A stretch of 64,000 nucleotides of DNA from Alteromonas sp. BMJM2. Its GTDB lineage: Bacteria > Pseudomonadota > Gammaproteobacteria > Enterobacterales > Alteromonadaceae. Below, in pieces: positions 63,847 to 64,000 of the stretch. The notes beneath the pieces were generated by a model. That model was not told the DNA's origin and did no database searches. It saw only the letters and a program-made list of their open reading frames with translations. Positions within the stretch are counted from its first letter, which is position 1, and every line of letters starts with the position of its first letter. Position numbers and translations under genes: made by a program. Location: assembly GCF_027257845.1 (NCBI RefSeq), contig NZ_JAPVOT010000018.1:1-64000 (forward strand), given 5' to 3'.

Positions 63847-64000
63847 CTATTTGAGACAGTGTGCTGTTAATGTAGTCGGCTCAGGTATAAAGGCTCTACC
63901 TTTGTCGCGATTAGGCGGCAACGCTTCCCAAGCAAGATAAAATCGCTTTCCTGCAGTCGGGAAATTATCATCTGTTTCAAGTTGCTTCATCGCCTTTGTG
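63847..64000 (-). CDS. C-terminal end of a gene extending past the window, possibly a BNR_4-type lyase
   Basis: An open frame runs leftward from the right edge to a TAG at 63847-63849. It reads ...ETDDNFPTAGKRFYLAWEAL, PPNRDKGRAFIPEP and a tail ending AHCLK. The RxYLxWExLPxNRD pattern is one I recall at the end of BNR_4-type proteins such as PL24/PL25-related families, but only 50 residues are visible. It is 53 bases upstream of the sulfatase and may head the same operon. Confidence 0.5.
   Translation of the reverse strand, partial: TKAMKQLETDDNFPTAGKRFYLAWEALPPNRDKGRAFIPEPTTLTAHCLK

Noticed and set aside
1-64000. CRISPR array, tRNA, rRNA or replication origin
   Set aside because: No regular direct repeats with unique spacers and no recognisable RNA gene or origin were seen; the repeats found are attC-like sites and the motifs described.

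Overview
The window looks like chromosome from a marine gammaproteobacterium of the Alteromonadales (Alteromonas-like). The reasons are four very large TonB-dependent receptors of the Alteromonas polysaccharide type, abundant secreted carbohydrate enzymes and sulfatases, an integron-type cassette array, and moderate GC content. This assignment is an inference from gene content; there is no rRNA or tRNA in the window.

Layout. (1) 1-1976: the distal end of an integron cassette array. Four attC-like sites in the same orientation bracket an inverted relBE-type toxin-antitoxin cassette, a DUF4160/DUF2442 pair and an orphan membrane-anchored protein. The integrase would lie to the left, outside the window. 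(2) 2284-11433: a GH2 hydrolase and a long ulvan-lyase-like protein in one operon, diverging from a GH106 alpha-L-rhamnosidase. (3) 11939-16181: an operon of a secreted cupredoxin, a membrane GGDEF/EAL protein and an outer-membrane beta-barrel. (4) 16208-20635: a foreign-looking module with a Tus-like replication-terminator protein, a decayed hipA with an intact hipB, a tyrosine recombinase and a possible ribbon-helix-helix protein. Three copies of a 16-bp repeat are associated with it, one lying between the predicted -35 and -10 of the tus-like promoter. (5) 20740-32746: two paralogous TonB receptors flanking a DUF1800/DUF1501 pair and a sulfatase with a GlyGly-CTERM-like tail. (6) 32902-36614: a KdpD/KdpE-like two-component system in an operon with KtrA/KtrB potassium uptake. 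(7) 36666-40053: an RpiB-family isomerase, an octahaem cytochrome c with TPR-like tail, and a KdgF-like cupin. (8) 40133-45821: xylA, xylB, xylR and a xylose/proton symporter. (9) 46168-52765: a tiny terminated transcript and two more TonB receptors. (10) 53107-57946: DUF4861 lipoprotein, RhaM, three-subunit proton-translocating transhydrogenase and a YgjV-type membrane protein. (11) 57974-64000: two sulfatases, GH105, a short ulvan lyase and the end of one more gene.

How it fits together. Ulvan, the sulfated polysaccharide of green algae, contains rhamnose-3-sulfate, glucuronic/iduronic acid and xylose. The window encodes plausible steps for most of this: ulvan lyases, GH105 to release unsaturated uronate, sulfatases, an alpha-L-rhamnosidase, TonB receptors for oligosaccharide uptake, KdgF plus an RpiB-family isomerase for the unsaturated uronate, RhaM for rhamnose and a complete xylose entry pathway. 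Missing from the window are the beta-xylosidase, most rhamnose catabolic genes, the 5-keto-4-deoxyuronate reductase and KDG kinase/aldolase. Ulvan is therefore the best-supported substrate but is still an inference. The most unusual part is not the ulvan locus but the Tus-like/recombinase module at 16-20 kb.
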